From Charina bottae (Eukaryota; Chordata; Lepidosauria; Squamata; Charinaidae): a stretch of 64,000 nt of DNA. Shown in pieces: positions 33,042-43,563 of this stretch (positions within the stretch are counted from its first letter, which is position 1; each line of letters starts with the position of its first letter). The stretch covers positions 20,535,501 to 20,599,500 of the forward strand of contig JALMGJ010000012.1 in NCBI GenBank assembly GCA_023362775.1, read 5' to 3'. Below the pieces are notes generated by a model, which was given only the letters and a program-made list of their open reading frames with translations, did not search any database and was not told the origin of the DNA. A program made the position numbers and the translations under genes.

Positions 33042-33795
33042 TATCCTTGGTACACAGTTGCGCCATGAACCTCTTCCCAAATGAGCTAAACTATGAATTA
33101 AGATAATTGCTGCAGGCTATGTTTTGGTAGGTATATATCAGGGAGCAGGACTTCTTTGCATGGGCATCCAGATGGTAGCAGCCCCACCATAAAACTCTTT
33201 ACAGTTTAGTCATGAGGGAATGAGGAAGAAAGTAGCGTAGTAATAGGGTTGAGGACGGTTGACTTGAACCTGAAAGGGCCAGGTTTAAGTCCACAGTCGG
33301 CCATGGAGCTTACTAGGGAAATTTGGTCAATTTCACAGGATTTCCCCCCCATCCCATGCTTCATGTAACCTTCAGTCTAAGAAAATGCAAAGAAGAGTAA
33401 TAATATCATCCCATTAGTGTGAATGCTTCGTGATCTGTGATGGTCTTCCAGAATAGCTATTTTCCCTTTTTAAGGTGGCAGCTGTAGTGGGGCTTCATTG
33501 ATCTTATTTTCATTTTCTCTTGCCTCTGTGTGTGTGCATGTCTGTGTGTGTGTCTGTGTGTGTGTGCGTGTCTGTGCCAGCCTCCTTGGTACATATGAAA
33601 AGTCATATACAATATATGATTTCCAAGGAAATCTCCCTTGTCTTCCTTATACAGGCTTTTTCGAAAGGGGGATTTGCACAATCCTTTCCGTACACTCACC
33701 AAACATTTGAAAGGCTTGTGTGAGCTTGTAAACTATCCCCACCTCGACTTTGATTGGCCTAGTGGCTTTCTCACCACAGTTGGTGTGGGAGAGAG
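33042..33795. other. no gene; (TG)n-rich patch
   Basis: An interrupted (TG)n lies at 33526-33575. Nothing else recognised. Confidence 0.4.
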
Positions 33796-33799
33796 ATGA

Positions 33800-34058
33800 T
33801 GCTGAAGCTGAAGCTCAAATACTTTGGCCACCTAATGCGAAGAAAGGACTCACTGGAAAAGACCCTGATGCTGGGAAAGACTGAAGGCAAAAGGAGAAGG
33901 GGACGGCAGAGGATGAGATGGTTAGATAGCATCACTGATGTAATGAATATGAATTTGAGTAAACTCCGGGAGACAGTGGAGGACAGGAAGGCCTGGCGTG
34001 CTATGGTCCATGAGGTCACGAAGAGTTGGACACGACTAAACGACTGAACAACAACAAA
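33800..34058 (+). mobile_element. BovB (RTE-clade) LINE 3' end
   Basis: Open frame for the last ~83 residues of the BovB polyprotein: LKYFGHLMRRKDSLEKTLML, RRGRQRMRWLDSITDVMN and LSKLRETVEDRKAW. The signature 3' terminus (GACACGACTAAACGACTGAA) follows. It is longer and cleaner than the copy at 12562. The endonuclease and RT domains are missing. Confidence 0.95.
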
Positions 34059-34125
34059 ATGCCTTTTCTTCATGGGTGGGTGGGTGGGGTGTTGACCTTG
34101 CCAGTTCAGAAAGGGGTGTTTGCAG

Positions 34126-34295
34126 GGGAGGGGTCAAAAAGTTAAGGCTGTGGCCACGACTGTGCAATCAAAGCCCCACCCCTATTTATGTGTGGTGTGC
34201 ATGTGCATCATTTGTAAAAAGGTGTGGGGCTTCAGTTGCACAATCACAGACACTATCTTGACTTTTTTGACCTCCCAGACATCCTGCAATCAGGT
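34126..34295. mobile_element. foldback/MITE-like palindromic element
   Basis: The left arm from GAGGGGTCAAAAAGTTAAGG to AAAGCCCCACCCC is inverted in the right arm (GTGTGGGGCTTCAGTTGCAC.. to ..TTGACTTTTTTGACCTCCC). The arms are about 60 bp, separated by a short GT-rich loop. Related pieces occur near 16041 and 11325. Confidence 0.65.
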
Positions 34296-34419
34296 TTCCC
34301 TCTTCATTTAGGATAGGGGAACACACATTCTACACAACACATTAAGTCACATATGCCCTATTCCCCAAAACCTTGGTGTCAACTTTGTTGCCAAATTGCA
34401 GTTTTTAATGTGACAGAGT

Positions 34420-34625
34420 TGTTTTGTTGTTTATTCGTTCAGTCGCTTCCGACTCTTCATGACTTCATGGACCAGCCCACACCAGAGCTTCCTGTCAGCT
34501 GTCGCCACCCCCAGCTCCTCCAAGGTCGAGCCCGTCACCTCCAGAATATCATCCATCCATCTTGCCCTTGGTCGGCCCCTCTTCCTTTGGCCTTCCACTT
34601 TCCCTAGCATCAGCATCTTCTCCAG
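34420..34625 (-). mobile_element. RTE-like LINE C-terminal end
   Basis: Minus-strand coding for EKMLMLGKVEGQRKRGRPRA, RWMDDILEVTGSTLEEL and VHEVMKSRKRLNE. The layout is the same as the BovB C-terminus but a different family. The end GAATAAACAACAAAACAAC lies at the left. Confidence 0.85.
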
Positions 34626-34721
34626 GTGACAGAGGAAGAAAAGTATTACATGTATATAGGGAAGGAGAGAATAATTGAACATAGAATACACGGTGTTCAA
34701 TGAATTTAATTTTGATCTGGT

Positions 34722-34838
34722 TATGTGCCATCAAGTTGGTGTCAATTCTTAGCAACCACATAGACAGATCTTCTCCAAGATGATCTGTCCCCAGCCTGGC
34801 CCTTCAGGTCTTCCAACAGTGCACCCATTGTTGTTGTT
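34722..34838. mobile_element. RTE/SINE-like fragment
   Basis: ATGTGCCATCAAGTTGGTGT and TTAGCAACCACATAGACAGA, then ATGATCTGTCCCC, resemble a common reptile interspersed-repeat end. Family uncertain. Confidence 0.4.
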
Positions 34839-37800
34839 GCTGTAATAGAAAGTTTGATTTTAATTAAGGCTATATTATTATCATCACATTAAAGTGAAAT
34901 AAGGTTTTGGCCTGCCTTTGCTGAGATCTTTGTAGCAGCCCTACACACTTTTGCAATGCAGCTGGTCAAATGTCAAAGGGTAGTCACCGGTCTCCCCAGG
35001 GTTGTAAGAGTGTGCCATGAATAGACCAGTATGCCTGTATAGATTTGTTTTCTCTGACATGTAACAAATTAAAATGGGAGTCAAAATTGCAGTCTCAGAA
35101 AGACCACAGCCTCTAACAACAAATCACACATTCTTTCCAGATGTGAATTATCTTTTTCTTTCCCCACTTGAATTACAGTCTGCCCCCTCATCTCTTTTCA
35201 ACCTTAACGTTCCACAGTTGACTCTATCCTGGTCTTGAACAACCATTACAGTTATCTTTCTTCTCCCTTTTCACTATAGGCACCTATTTATCTTTTTAAA
35301 ATTTCCTCACAGGAGCTATCACCTTCTCAAAATGCCTCCACCCTCTTCACTTTTTGCCAGTGTTAAAAAATGAAAAAAGATTTATGCTTAAGCAAATGGA
35401 CTGTTTGCACATAAATGTCTCTGAAGGGAACAAGCCAGTTTATGTAGATTCTGTCGTGTTATTGGATTGTTATGGTAGTGAACTTTTTCATTAAACAGTA
35501 AAATTTACCTTATGCGGAACCTTTAGGAACAATAAATTGTCCATAGCTCCTGATGGAATATGCTGGGATAAACCAGAGCTTAAAGCACAGTGCATAGGCT
35601 CATTTTTAGAGTGCCTGCCACCAGTTATGTCAGCCTTTCTGCTGCTAACATGGTGACTTCTTTGGAAATGAAAAATAATTTCTCTCAATCTATTGTTTTT
35701 TAAGCAATTAGTTGATTAAATGTTGCAAACCCTCAGCCACATTGCCCTTTAAAGACTTCTGTATGGGGCAAATAATGGAATAGAGTCTCTTGCATTAGAA
35801 ATCACTCTTTTCGGCCAGCGTGTGACCATTGAAGGTCATAATTGAAGGTTAAAATTGCAAACTATTGGCTGCAATCTGTCAGCAGCTCACAGCCAGATTT
35901 CAAAAACAAGTAAATAGTTGAGAGAAACCCACCCCAACATCCATGGAGCAAGGAGGAAAAGTAAAAATTGAAAGATGGTATAAATTGGAATGGAGGGGAG
36001 ATATGTGTTGATTCATTGTGCTATTCAAATTTATCTAGCAATACGTCACATTGTACTCAATAGAATATGATTCAGATAAAATGCATAAGATTGCAGCTCA
36101 CTGACAGATTTCAAGCATCCCAATTCAGCAAAGTTGTCATACCTAATGACTAACATCAATTAAACTGAGTAAAGTTTGCCATATTTCTTGACATCTCCCA
36201 AATTATGGATTAATTTTGGGGAAGGGAAGTTGTGGATCATAGTGTCCTAAGCATACATAGGTCTTTGGACATTACATCTATAATCACAGATATGCATATT
36301 TGTATATGTACATTTGTAAGGCTATATGCCCCTCCGTATAGATATACAAAGTCCAAAAGAAGAATCGATCCTTTTGAATAATCCCTTCCCCATAAAAACA
36401 TTTGAACATTTTGCAGGCTAGCTAGTCTCTTGGAATTTAAATTTTACAGGCTAGTTAGTCTCCTGGAAATGATTCTGTTTAAATACATGTCACTCAATTT
36501 ATTTCTTGCAAACATGATTTTTCCTTTATTAGATATTGGTGCTTTGCTTTCAGCCCATGCTGATTGCTGTTTGAGACGCAAACCTGTTTTGCTTGTCTGT
36601 AGAGTGTTTTGCTAGCAGTCTATGATACAACTGTGATTTTTAAAATTAAAAATAGAAAAAAAAATACATGAAAGAGAAACACTTGAAATTCAAAGATAAC
36701 CTTAAAAAGAAACAGACCAGAGATTACTATAATATCTTGTATTGCTTATATTATAGTAGTGAATTCATTGGTAAACCAGTGACTATTGATAAGTATAAAA
36801 TATAAGATTTTTTTCCTTCTTAGTTTGTATCCTTAGTTTGTATTTTTAATTTTTTTAGGTTTCTTTTTTTTTTGGTAAGATTAAATATTTTTTTGTTAGA
36901 AAAAATAAAAAAATTAAATTAAAAAAGAAAAAAGAAAGAAACAGACCACATCACTTAAAGTACAAAATGTGTCAAATTCCATAACTCATTATTAAACTTT
37001 TTAACAGGCTGGATCATTTTAGTACAACGCTTCATTTTGTCATATTGACCTTTTGCCATGAGGAAAACAAAAGGCAACCATTTCTCGTAAGAAAATAAAA
37101 TGGAAAAAGATTATGATCTTCAATTAAAGAGATTTTCACTTTTTGGGGTACCAATATAGCCATATATTTAAACAGACTCCATTGATGAAAATGGACTTAT
37201 CTACAAGGCTACATCCAACATCATGGATGTGAACTTCGGCTTATGCAGAAGAATTTCTTTTATTCTTTCCTCCACATGCTACTTGCATGGTTCCAGATCC
37301 GATCTGAAAAGCTTCCTCAACATTTGAGAACAGATTAGAAGGAACCCGGGGTGACAGAAGGAATTTACTCTCCCACTGGCCAGCAATTTTGGATAAACCC
37401 AAGTGTGTCATTCCACTCATTTACTTACAAGTATTTATAGACACCGCATGACAAAGATTTCAGGGTACATGTACTACCATCTCACTGTTTAAACCACAAA
37501 CACTTCGGCAAAAGCATTATTTCAGGTAGCTTCCCCTTTAAGAAGCAGTTTTACAATCCAAAAAGTCAGGCCACGTGGCAAATTTTATCTGGAACGATTG
37601 CAACCATTTACTGTTTGGAAGTGATCCGCTTTCAGGCTGAGATATTGTTTCAAAACTTCAACACAGCAAGGTCACTGTCCAAAGGTTTCATGGGGATTCT
37701 AAAGCAAAGACAGATATTGCCATTCTTATGTTCCTGTTTCATCTAAATCCCAAGAGCAGGATTTTCTTCAAAAAGAGAAACATTTCACTGACTGGGCTTG

Positions 37801-38389
37801 GGATATTATGTGCATTGAAAGAATTAAATGAAATTAAAATAAATCTACAGAAAAGACCAGTTTAGGATTATAAACTGGAATAATTTCAAAAAAGAAATGA
37901 CACTACAACATGTGAAAACATATGTATGACCGTGCATGGATGTGAAGAGAGAACAACCAAGTGATTTTGTTTAGCCTTTTCTCCCAGTGTTTATATTATT
38001 GAAGCAAATGAATACAAACGGCCCATTCAAGTGTGCTAGTAGTGTTTTTCCTCTAAATAGTGGTGGGTTCCTTTTTCAAAATTCAGCCACAGGCTCAAAC
38101 TGGCTTGGCAAGGGTCACATTCAATCAGCATTTGCCACTCCTACTTTACAAAACTGTCTCCATCAGCAAAAGCTGGAAGGGAGATGAGTCCCATTCATGC
38201 TGCATCCATCACCTGCCCCCCCCCCCCGAATCCTGCAGTGGGAATTATATCCTTGACCTGTCAATTGATGTGTAGTTTAACAACAGAAGCACTTATCTCA
38301 ATGGGATTCATTACCTCTTGTGGGTCTTGAAGCTGGGCCTTGGGCCTTCTGGACACATTGCACAAGAAAAGAGAGTATATGTACCTCAA
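34839..38389. other. 3.5-kb block with no recognisable repeat or gene
   Basis: The longest repeat-poor stretch of the intergenic region. It is AT-rich, with no SINE, LINE end, MITE or long microsatellite that I can see. No exon is supported. It may hold conserved non-coding DNA of the NEDD4L/mir-122 interval, but sequence alone does not show that. Confidence 0.4.
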
Positions 38390-38520
38390 GGTTGAACTGT
38401 AGAGTCCTTGGTGCTCTCTGAGCTTGGTTGTTTGCTTGCAGACGTTTCATGACCCAACTAGGTAACATCATCAGTGCTGGTGAGTGTGGGGTTTGCTCCC
38501 TATTTATGTTCTGTTTATAT
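38390..38520 (-). mobile_element. Penelope-like terminal region, left part
   Basis: On the minus strand: GGGAGCAAACCCCACACTC, then a hammerhead-like core, then AGAGAGCACCAAGGACTC. This matches the terminal region at 1520-1608. A SINE splits it from the rest of the element. Confidence 0.8.
38441..38474 (-). ncRNA. hammerhead ribozyme-like motif
   Basis: CTGATGA (38468-38474), then a stem II pairing UUACC-like with GGGU-like bases, then GAAACGTC (38441-38448), all on the minus strand. UGC after the predicted cut pairs with GCA before CUGAUGA (stem I). ACGU gives a two-pair stem III without a loop, the arrangement known for Penelope hammerheads that work as dimers. One extra U after the CUGAUGA box and a weakened stem II make activity uncertain. 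Confidence 0.7.
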
Positions 38521-38856
38521 AAAAAGGTAAAGGTTCCCCCCGCACATTTCTGCAGTCGTGTCCGACTCTAGGGGCCGGTGCTCATCTCCGTTTGTTAGCC
38601 GAAGAGCCAGCATTGTCCGAAGATGCTTCCACGGTCATGTGGCCGGCATGACGCATGCGGTACGCTGTTACCTACCCACCGAAGTGGTACCTATCCATCG
38701 ACTTGCATTTGCATGCTTTCGAATTGCTAGGTTGGCAAGAGCTGGGGCAAGTGAGGGAGCTCACTCCGTCACGCGGGGCTAGGGATTCGAACCTCCAAAC
38801 TTGCGATCTTCTGATCGACAAGCCTGGTGTCTTACCCGCTGAGCCACCACGCCCCT
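38521..38856 (-). mobile_element. tRNA-derived SINE inside a Penelope element
   Basis: Full-length copy, tail AAAAAGGTAAAGG at the left and GAGCCACCACGCCCCT head at the right. The target duplication CTGTTTATAT is present at 38511-38520 and again from 38857, so the SINE inserted into the Penelope sequence. Confidence 0.95.
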
Positions 38857-38975
38857 CTGTTTATATACCTGTTCATAATTATATAATTATACTTACTGTA
38901 TATAATCAAGGAACTACCAAGGAGAAAACCACACCACGAACAACACTGGCAGTGCAAGCTACTGTATACACTGAT
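38857..38975 (+). mobile_element. Penelope-like fragment, opposite orientation
   Basis: AATCAAGGAACTACCAAGGA, ACAACACTGGCAGTGC and CTACTGTATA on the plus strand match the C-terminal coding tail of the 1520-2515 copy (NQGTTKE..). They read opposite to the terminal region at 38390-38520. The two pieces form an inverted arrangement. Confidence 0.65.
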
Positions 38976-40706
38976 CTGAATGGATGCATCACAAGCCTTC
39001 CTAGGCCTATTAGGCTGTATATTAAAGAAGCTCACAAAACATCTGACACATCAGTTCATCCTTCCTCAATTCCCTTGGTTTTCTTAGTCAACAGTACCAT
39101 AAATCAGGATATGTTCAGGTGGCAATCTGACTTTTCCATATTTTCATTCCTTACATACCATAAGAAGGATACACAATTTACCCAAATGTTTGGGTCTGGC
39201 CCTTGGAATCCTTTCAAAATTGCCATCATATTTTAAATCTCCCCTATTCGGGGAGATGGGCGGGGATAAATTAAATAAATAAATAAATTTAAATATAACA
39301 GAAAGATTAGGAAATGCTCAAATATAGAGCAAGTAATTTTAATTGAAATTCACTGAATTACATTTTCAATTAAAATAAGTCATCCCCCCCCCACGCTTAA
39401 TTTTTTGTCCAAGTACGGCCATCACCCCTCCTAAATTGGATACACTGCAAGACAGGACCAGCACCTGATGGCACCATAAATTCTGAAAATGTGCTCCTTT
39501 CTCTATCCATTGCAGTACTACTATGCCCATGTAACTGGCTAGTAGATTGCAACAAGAATTAGGGAGAATTTGCTTACCACCTTAAACTCTATTAACTGCA
39601 TATCCACTTTATTTTTTACATTCGTTTAGATTCTCTGGGTTTTTATTTTGTTTTTAAGCATTGCCTTGGTTTTTTTTAACAGCCTCCTTTTTATAGCTGG
39701 ATTAGGCTTAGATTTTTGGTTGCAATGAGTTGCTGCACCCAATAAAATTTGACCAGTAATTAAGTCTTGTAGCAGTGGGAAGAACTGCTTACTGATTATA
39801 TATGAGATCATGTAGTCTTCAAATCAACTTTGTCCTAGAAAGTAGAAAAGAATGAAACTTCTATGGGCATTCTCTAAATTTAGGAGGGAGCTTCACCTCC
39901 AAAAGGTCAAGTCCCCAAAATATTCACTTTCTGCAGAAGCTGAGCTGTTAAGAAAACAGCCGTTTGGCATCTAAAGCACCGACAGGCTAGATTCATTTCT
40001 AAAGTGTTTAAATTCATTGATGTAAATATTGCCAAGAGGAAAAAGCCCAGTTAAAAGAAAATATTTGCATTCAATTTACTCTTCTAAAGATTCATATCCT
40101 GGATACCCATGCACACAAATTGGTCAGACAATTAAATACGTTGCTTTGAAGAGACATCCTATAATTAGGAATAAAACCATGCCTACGGTTGATAAAATTC
40201 TTGCCTAAAATCCTGGAGAGCAATTCAAATTAATGTTTACAAGATTTAATGGTGCTACCATCTATGACTTTTGCATTTCAGAAGGATATCTGCCGAGAGA
40301 AAAGAGGTACTGTAGATGGTTCTTAGGCTCTCTGGAAAAGCAACACAATCAAATCTTGATCAAAACTGGGAATTTTTCATTTAAAACTTGACTCACTGTA
40401 GCTGAAGAACATAAAAAGTGATTAAAAAATCACCCATATGGGTAAATAGATGTTTCTGGTGAGATACTGGAAACTGTGACTACTTGTGATTTCAGGGCCT
40501 TGTATGACACAATAATAAATCATGACATTGTATTAGCTATCATTTCAACTTTGAGAGTTAGGTATTTTGTAGTTATACTTCCCTTTTATATAGAAAAACA
40601 GGTTTTTACCAGTAGATGTCAGAAATGTAACAACTTGCCTTCAAAGTTTTTGCAAAATTTCCACTTACATCATTATATAAAGAAATAAATACTATATTTT
40701 GAATTG
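38976..40706. other. mostly unassigned; one LINE tail
   Basis: 39236-39290 is an L2-type tail (CGGGGAGATGGGCGGGGATA then (AAAT)n). The rest shows no gene or repeat I recognise. Confidence 0.4.
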
Positions 40707-40866
40707 AATAAGTAAGGTAAGGGTTCCCCCCGCACAGTTGTGCAGTCGTGTCCAACTCTAGGGGCCGGTGCTCATCTCCGTTTGTTAGCCGAAGAGCCAG
40801 CATTGTCCGAAGACGCTTCCACGGTCATGTGGCCGGAATGACGCACGCGGAGCCACCACGCCCCTT
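40707..40866 (-). mobile_element. tRNA-derived SINE with internal deletion
   Basis: Retains the tail half (TAAGGTAAGGG.. to ..GACGCACGCGG) and then jumps straight to the extreme head AGCCACCACGCCCC. About 180 bp of the body is missing. Direct repeats tttgaattgaata and tttgaatttaata flank it, so both ends of the insertion are authentic. Confidence 0.9.
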
Positions 40867-41389
40867 TGAATTTAATAGGATCAACAAAATTAATTTAAAA
40901 ATAAAAAGCTCACAGTCCAAAGCATACTTTTTCAAAAGTCAGTGCTACCGAACACAATGGGACTCACTTCTACAATGCTTAGAATTGTGCCTGTAGGATT
41001 CTACTGCAATTTCACTCTTTCCTTACTCTGTCTCTGTCAATAATGCTATTAAATTGGGGCAGGAATCCAGGACAGCAGATTGGTGTAATCTTTGCACAAA
41101 ATGAAATAAATGTATGCATAATTGCATACTATCATGTTGTTGCACAAGTCCTGCCACGTAGGAATCAAGAAGGAGAAATCAGGCTTCCATAATATAATAA
41201 TAATATTCATAATAGTATTCAGACATGATGGACCTAGTATGCAGAGGCCGAGGTAGTGGTTTCTAAAGTCTTTTAAAAATCACAAAAGTGTGGAAACCAA
41301 GGTTGTTTCGAATAACAAAAATGGTATTCAGTTGATGACATCAGGATTATGGAATGGGGGAACCCTTATGAAGAATTGTGATGAGAGGT
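40867..41389. other. no recognisable feature
   Basis: Nothing assigned. Confidence 0.35.
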
Positions 41390-41640
41390 CCATATGTTTT
41401 AACTGGAAAAGAGAATGTTCTTGATATCCCCAAAATGTAGTCCCATTGAAGAGATCAATGACTTATGATGCACTCCAGAAAGAGAGCTAGTTCACATGAG
41501 CTCATAGCACAGGAAGCGAGATCTTACTTGATAGTAAGATGTAGCTTGGCAATGGAATAAATTACCTATAGAGTTGGAGGATTCTATTTTCCTTGAAATC
41601 TTCAAGCAGAAACTTGAGGGTTAGCTCTGTATGACCTGAA
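41390..41640 (+). mobile_element. CR1/L3 LINE 3' fragment
   Basis: ACTGGAAAAGAGAATGTTCT, then TGGCAATGGAATAAATTACC, GAGTTGGAGGATTC and GAAATCTTCAAGCAGA, follow the CR1 3' consensus. Diverged. Confidence 0.6.
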
Positions 41641-41654
41641 CTGATCAAAGTAAT

Positions 41655-43563
41655 CAAACAACCTTGGAGTTTTCTGAGCATCTGCAGGATAAAATCGCTC
41701 AGATTCATTCAAAGTTGGACTCCAAGCGTGAGACAGGATCTGTGGAGATGCCGGGGGCTCGTACTTACCATGTTATCTGGGAACAGTTTGATCCTGTTGC
41801 GCCTGAGGAAGTAGACAGGATCCTCCGGACTGTTAACACCACCACATGCCAGCTTGACCCTTGTCCCTCCTGGCTGGTGAAATCGGCCAGTGAGGTGACA
41901 TGTGGATGGGTCCAGGTGATGATTAATTTGTCCTTGAGTGAGGGGGTGTTCCCGGAGGCCTTTAAGGAGGCGCTGGTGCACCCCCTCCTCAAGAAGCCGT
42001 CCCTGGACCCTACCATCCTGGGCAATTTTCGCCCAGTCTCCCACCTTCCCTTTTTGGGAAAGGTGGTTGAGAAGGTGGTGGCGTGGCAACTCCAGAGGAT
42101 TCTGGAGGAAACGGATTATCTAGACCCCTTCCAGTCAGGTTTCAGGCCGGGATATGGGACGGAGACCGCATTGGTCGCGCTTATCGATGATCTCTGGCGA
42201 GAGCGGGATGGAGGGAGTGCGTCCATCCTAGCTCTCTTAGATCTCTCAGCGGCTTTCGATACCGTCGACCACGGTATACTTTTGGGACGGCTCAGGGAGT
42301 TGGGGGTGGGCGGCGTAGTTTTGCGCTGGTTCACCTCCTTCCTCCAGGGCCGTTCCCAGTCGGTGTTGATAGGGGAGGAGAGAGCTGACCCGCGGCCCCT
42401 GATTTGTGGGGTGCCGCAGGGGTCGGTCTCTCCTCTCCTGTTCAACATCTACATGAAGCCGCTGGGCGAGATCATCCGTCACCACGGGATGAGGTATCAC
42501 CAATATGCTGATGATACCCAGTTATACATCTCCATCCCGGGTGAAGTAGGTGATGCGGTCGATGCCTTATCTCAGTGTCTGGAGGCTGTGGGGGTCTGGA
42601 TGGGGAACAACAGGCTTCAACTGAACCCTGGTAAGACGGAGTGGCTGTGGATTGATGGCCCCCCTAGATCCGGGAAGTTGCCATCTTTGGTTCTGGGTGG
42701 GGTGGCACTACCTCGCTCGGATCCAGTGCGGAATCTGGGGGTCCTCCTGGACTCGCGACTCCTGCTTGAAGAGCAGGTGGTAGTCACGGCCAGGAGGGCC
42801 TTTGCACACCTTCGTGTGGTGCGCCAGTTACGCCCTTTCCTGGATCGGGAGGCCCTCCGAACAGTCACTCACGCCCTTGTCATCTCCCGTATAGATTACT
42901 GTAATGCACTCTACATGGGGCTACCCCTGAAGAGTATCCGGAAGCTTCAGCTGGTGCAGAATGCCGCGGCGCGAGCAGTTATGGGTGCCATGAGATCGGC
43001 ACATGTAACACCTCTGCTACGCGAGCTGCATTGGCTACCAGTTTGCTTCCAGGTCCAATTCAAGGTGTTGGTGATTACCTTTAAAGCCCTACATGGCATA
43101 GGACCAGGGTACCTGAGGGACCGTCTCGTCCCAATAACGTCGGCCCGCCCCACCCGTGCATGCAGAGAGGGCATGCTTCGGACCCCCTCGACAAGAGAAT
43201 TCCATCTAGTGGGGTCCAGGAGGCGTGCCTTCTCTGCGATAGCGCCCGCCTTATGGAATATCTTGCCCCCGGAGGTGAGACTGGCCCCTTCACTCCTGGC
43301 CTTTCGGAAGGCCCTTAAGACCTGGCTCTGCCGCAGGGCCTGGGACGACAGAGGCGGCAGTGCCTCCTGGGGTTGGCTGGCCCCGTAGTAATATAATCCA
43401 TCCTACGGTCCCCCCATCTTGGATTTTATGTAATTTATTATTAGATGTATTTTAGATATTGTTTTTGTATTTTTTAAACTTCAATTGTTGTAACCCGCCC
43501 AGAGTCCCTTGCAAGGGAGATGGGCGGGGAATAAATTGAAATAATAAAATAATAATAAATAAA
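41655..43563 (+). mobile_element. L2-clade LINE, young 5'-truncated copy
   Basis: Covers the reverse-transcriptase half of ORF2, the 3' UTR (GTAACCCGCCCAGAGTCCC and GGGAGATGGGCGGGGAATAA) and an (AATAA)n-type tail. The endonuclease half is lost by 5' truncation. The unbroken reading frame marks it as the youngest LINE in the window. Confidence 0.93.
41664..43388 (+). CDS. L2-clade LINE reverse transcriptase (574 codons open, no native start)
   Basis: A single frame from the truncation point to the natural stop. In order it shows an RT N-terminal region (EEVDRILRTV, DPCPSWLVK, LKKPSLDPTILGNFRPV), motif A (LLDLSAAFDTVDH, about residues 190-202), motif B (GVPQGSVSPLLFNIYM, about 248) and motif C (QYADDTQLY, about 280, catalytic Asp pair present). 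LNPGKTEW, NLGVLLDSRLL, SRIDYCNALYMGLP, HWLPVCFQVQFK and a C-terminus ending ASWGWLAP follow. The protein would copy LINE RNA at nicked DNA in the nucleus. Two defects count against function. There is no endonuclease or initiation codon, and motif B lacks one Leu (GSVSPLL where the copy at 51.7 kb has GSVLSPLL), a clean 3-nt loss. It could instead belong to a neighbouring clade of the CR1 group. Confidence 0.88.
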   Translation: MEFSEHLQDKIAQIHSKLDSKRETGSVEMPGARTYHVIWEQFDPVAPEEVDRILRTVNTTTCQLDPCPSWLVKSASEVTCGWVQVMINLSLSEGVFPEAFKEALVHPLLKKPSLDPTILGNFRPVSHLPFLGKVVEKVVAWQLQRILEETDYLDPFQSGFRPGYGTETALVALIDDLWRERDGGSASILALLDLSAAFDTVDHGILLGRLRELGVGGVVLRWFTSFLQGRSQSVLIGEERADPRPLICGVPQGSVSPLLFNIYMKPLGEIIRHHGMRYHQYADDTQLYISIPGEVGDAVDALSQCLEAVGVWMGNNRLQLNPGKTEWLWIDGPPRSGKLPSLVLGGVALPRSDPVRNLGVLLDSRLLLEEQVVVTARRAFAHLRVVRQLRPFLDREALRTVTHALVISRIDYCNALYMGLPLKSIRKLQLVQNAAARAVMGAMRSAHVTPLLRELHWLPVCFQVQFKVLVITFKALHGIGPGYLRDRLVPITSARPTRACREGMLRTPSTREFHLVGSRRRAFSAIAPALWNILPPEVRLAPSLLAFRKALKTWLCRRAWDDRGGSASWGWLAP

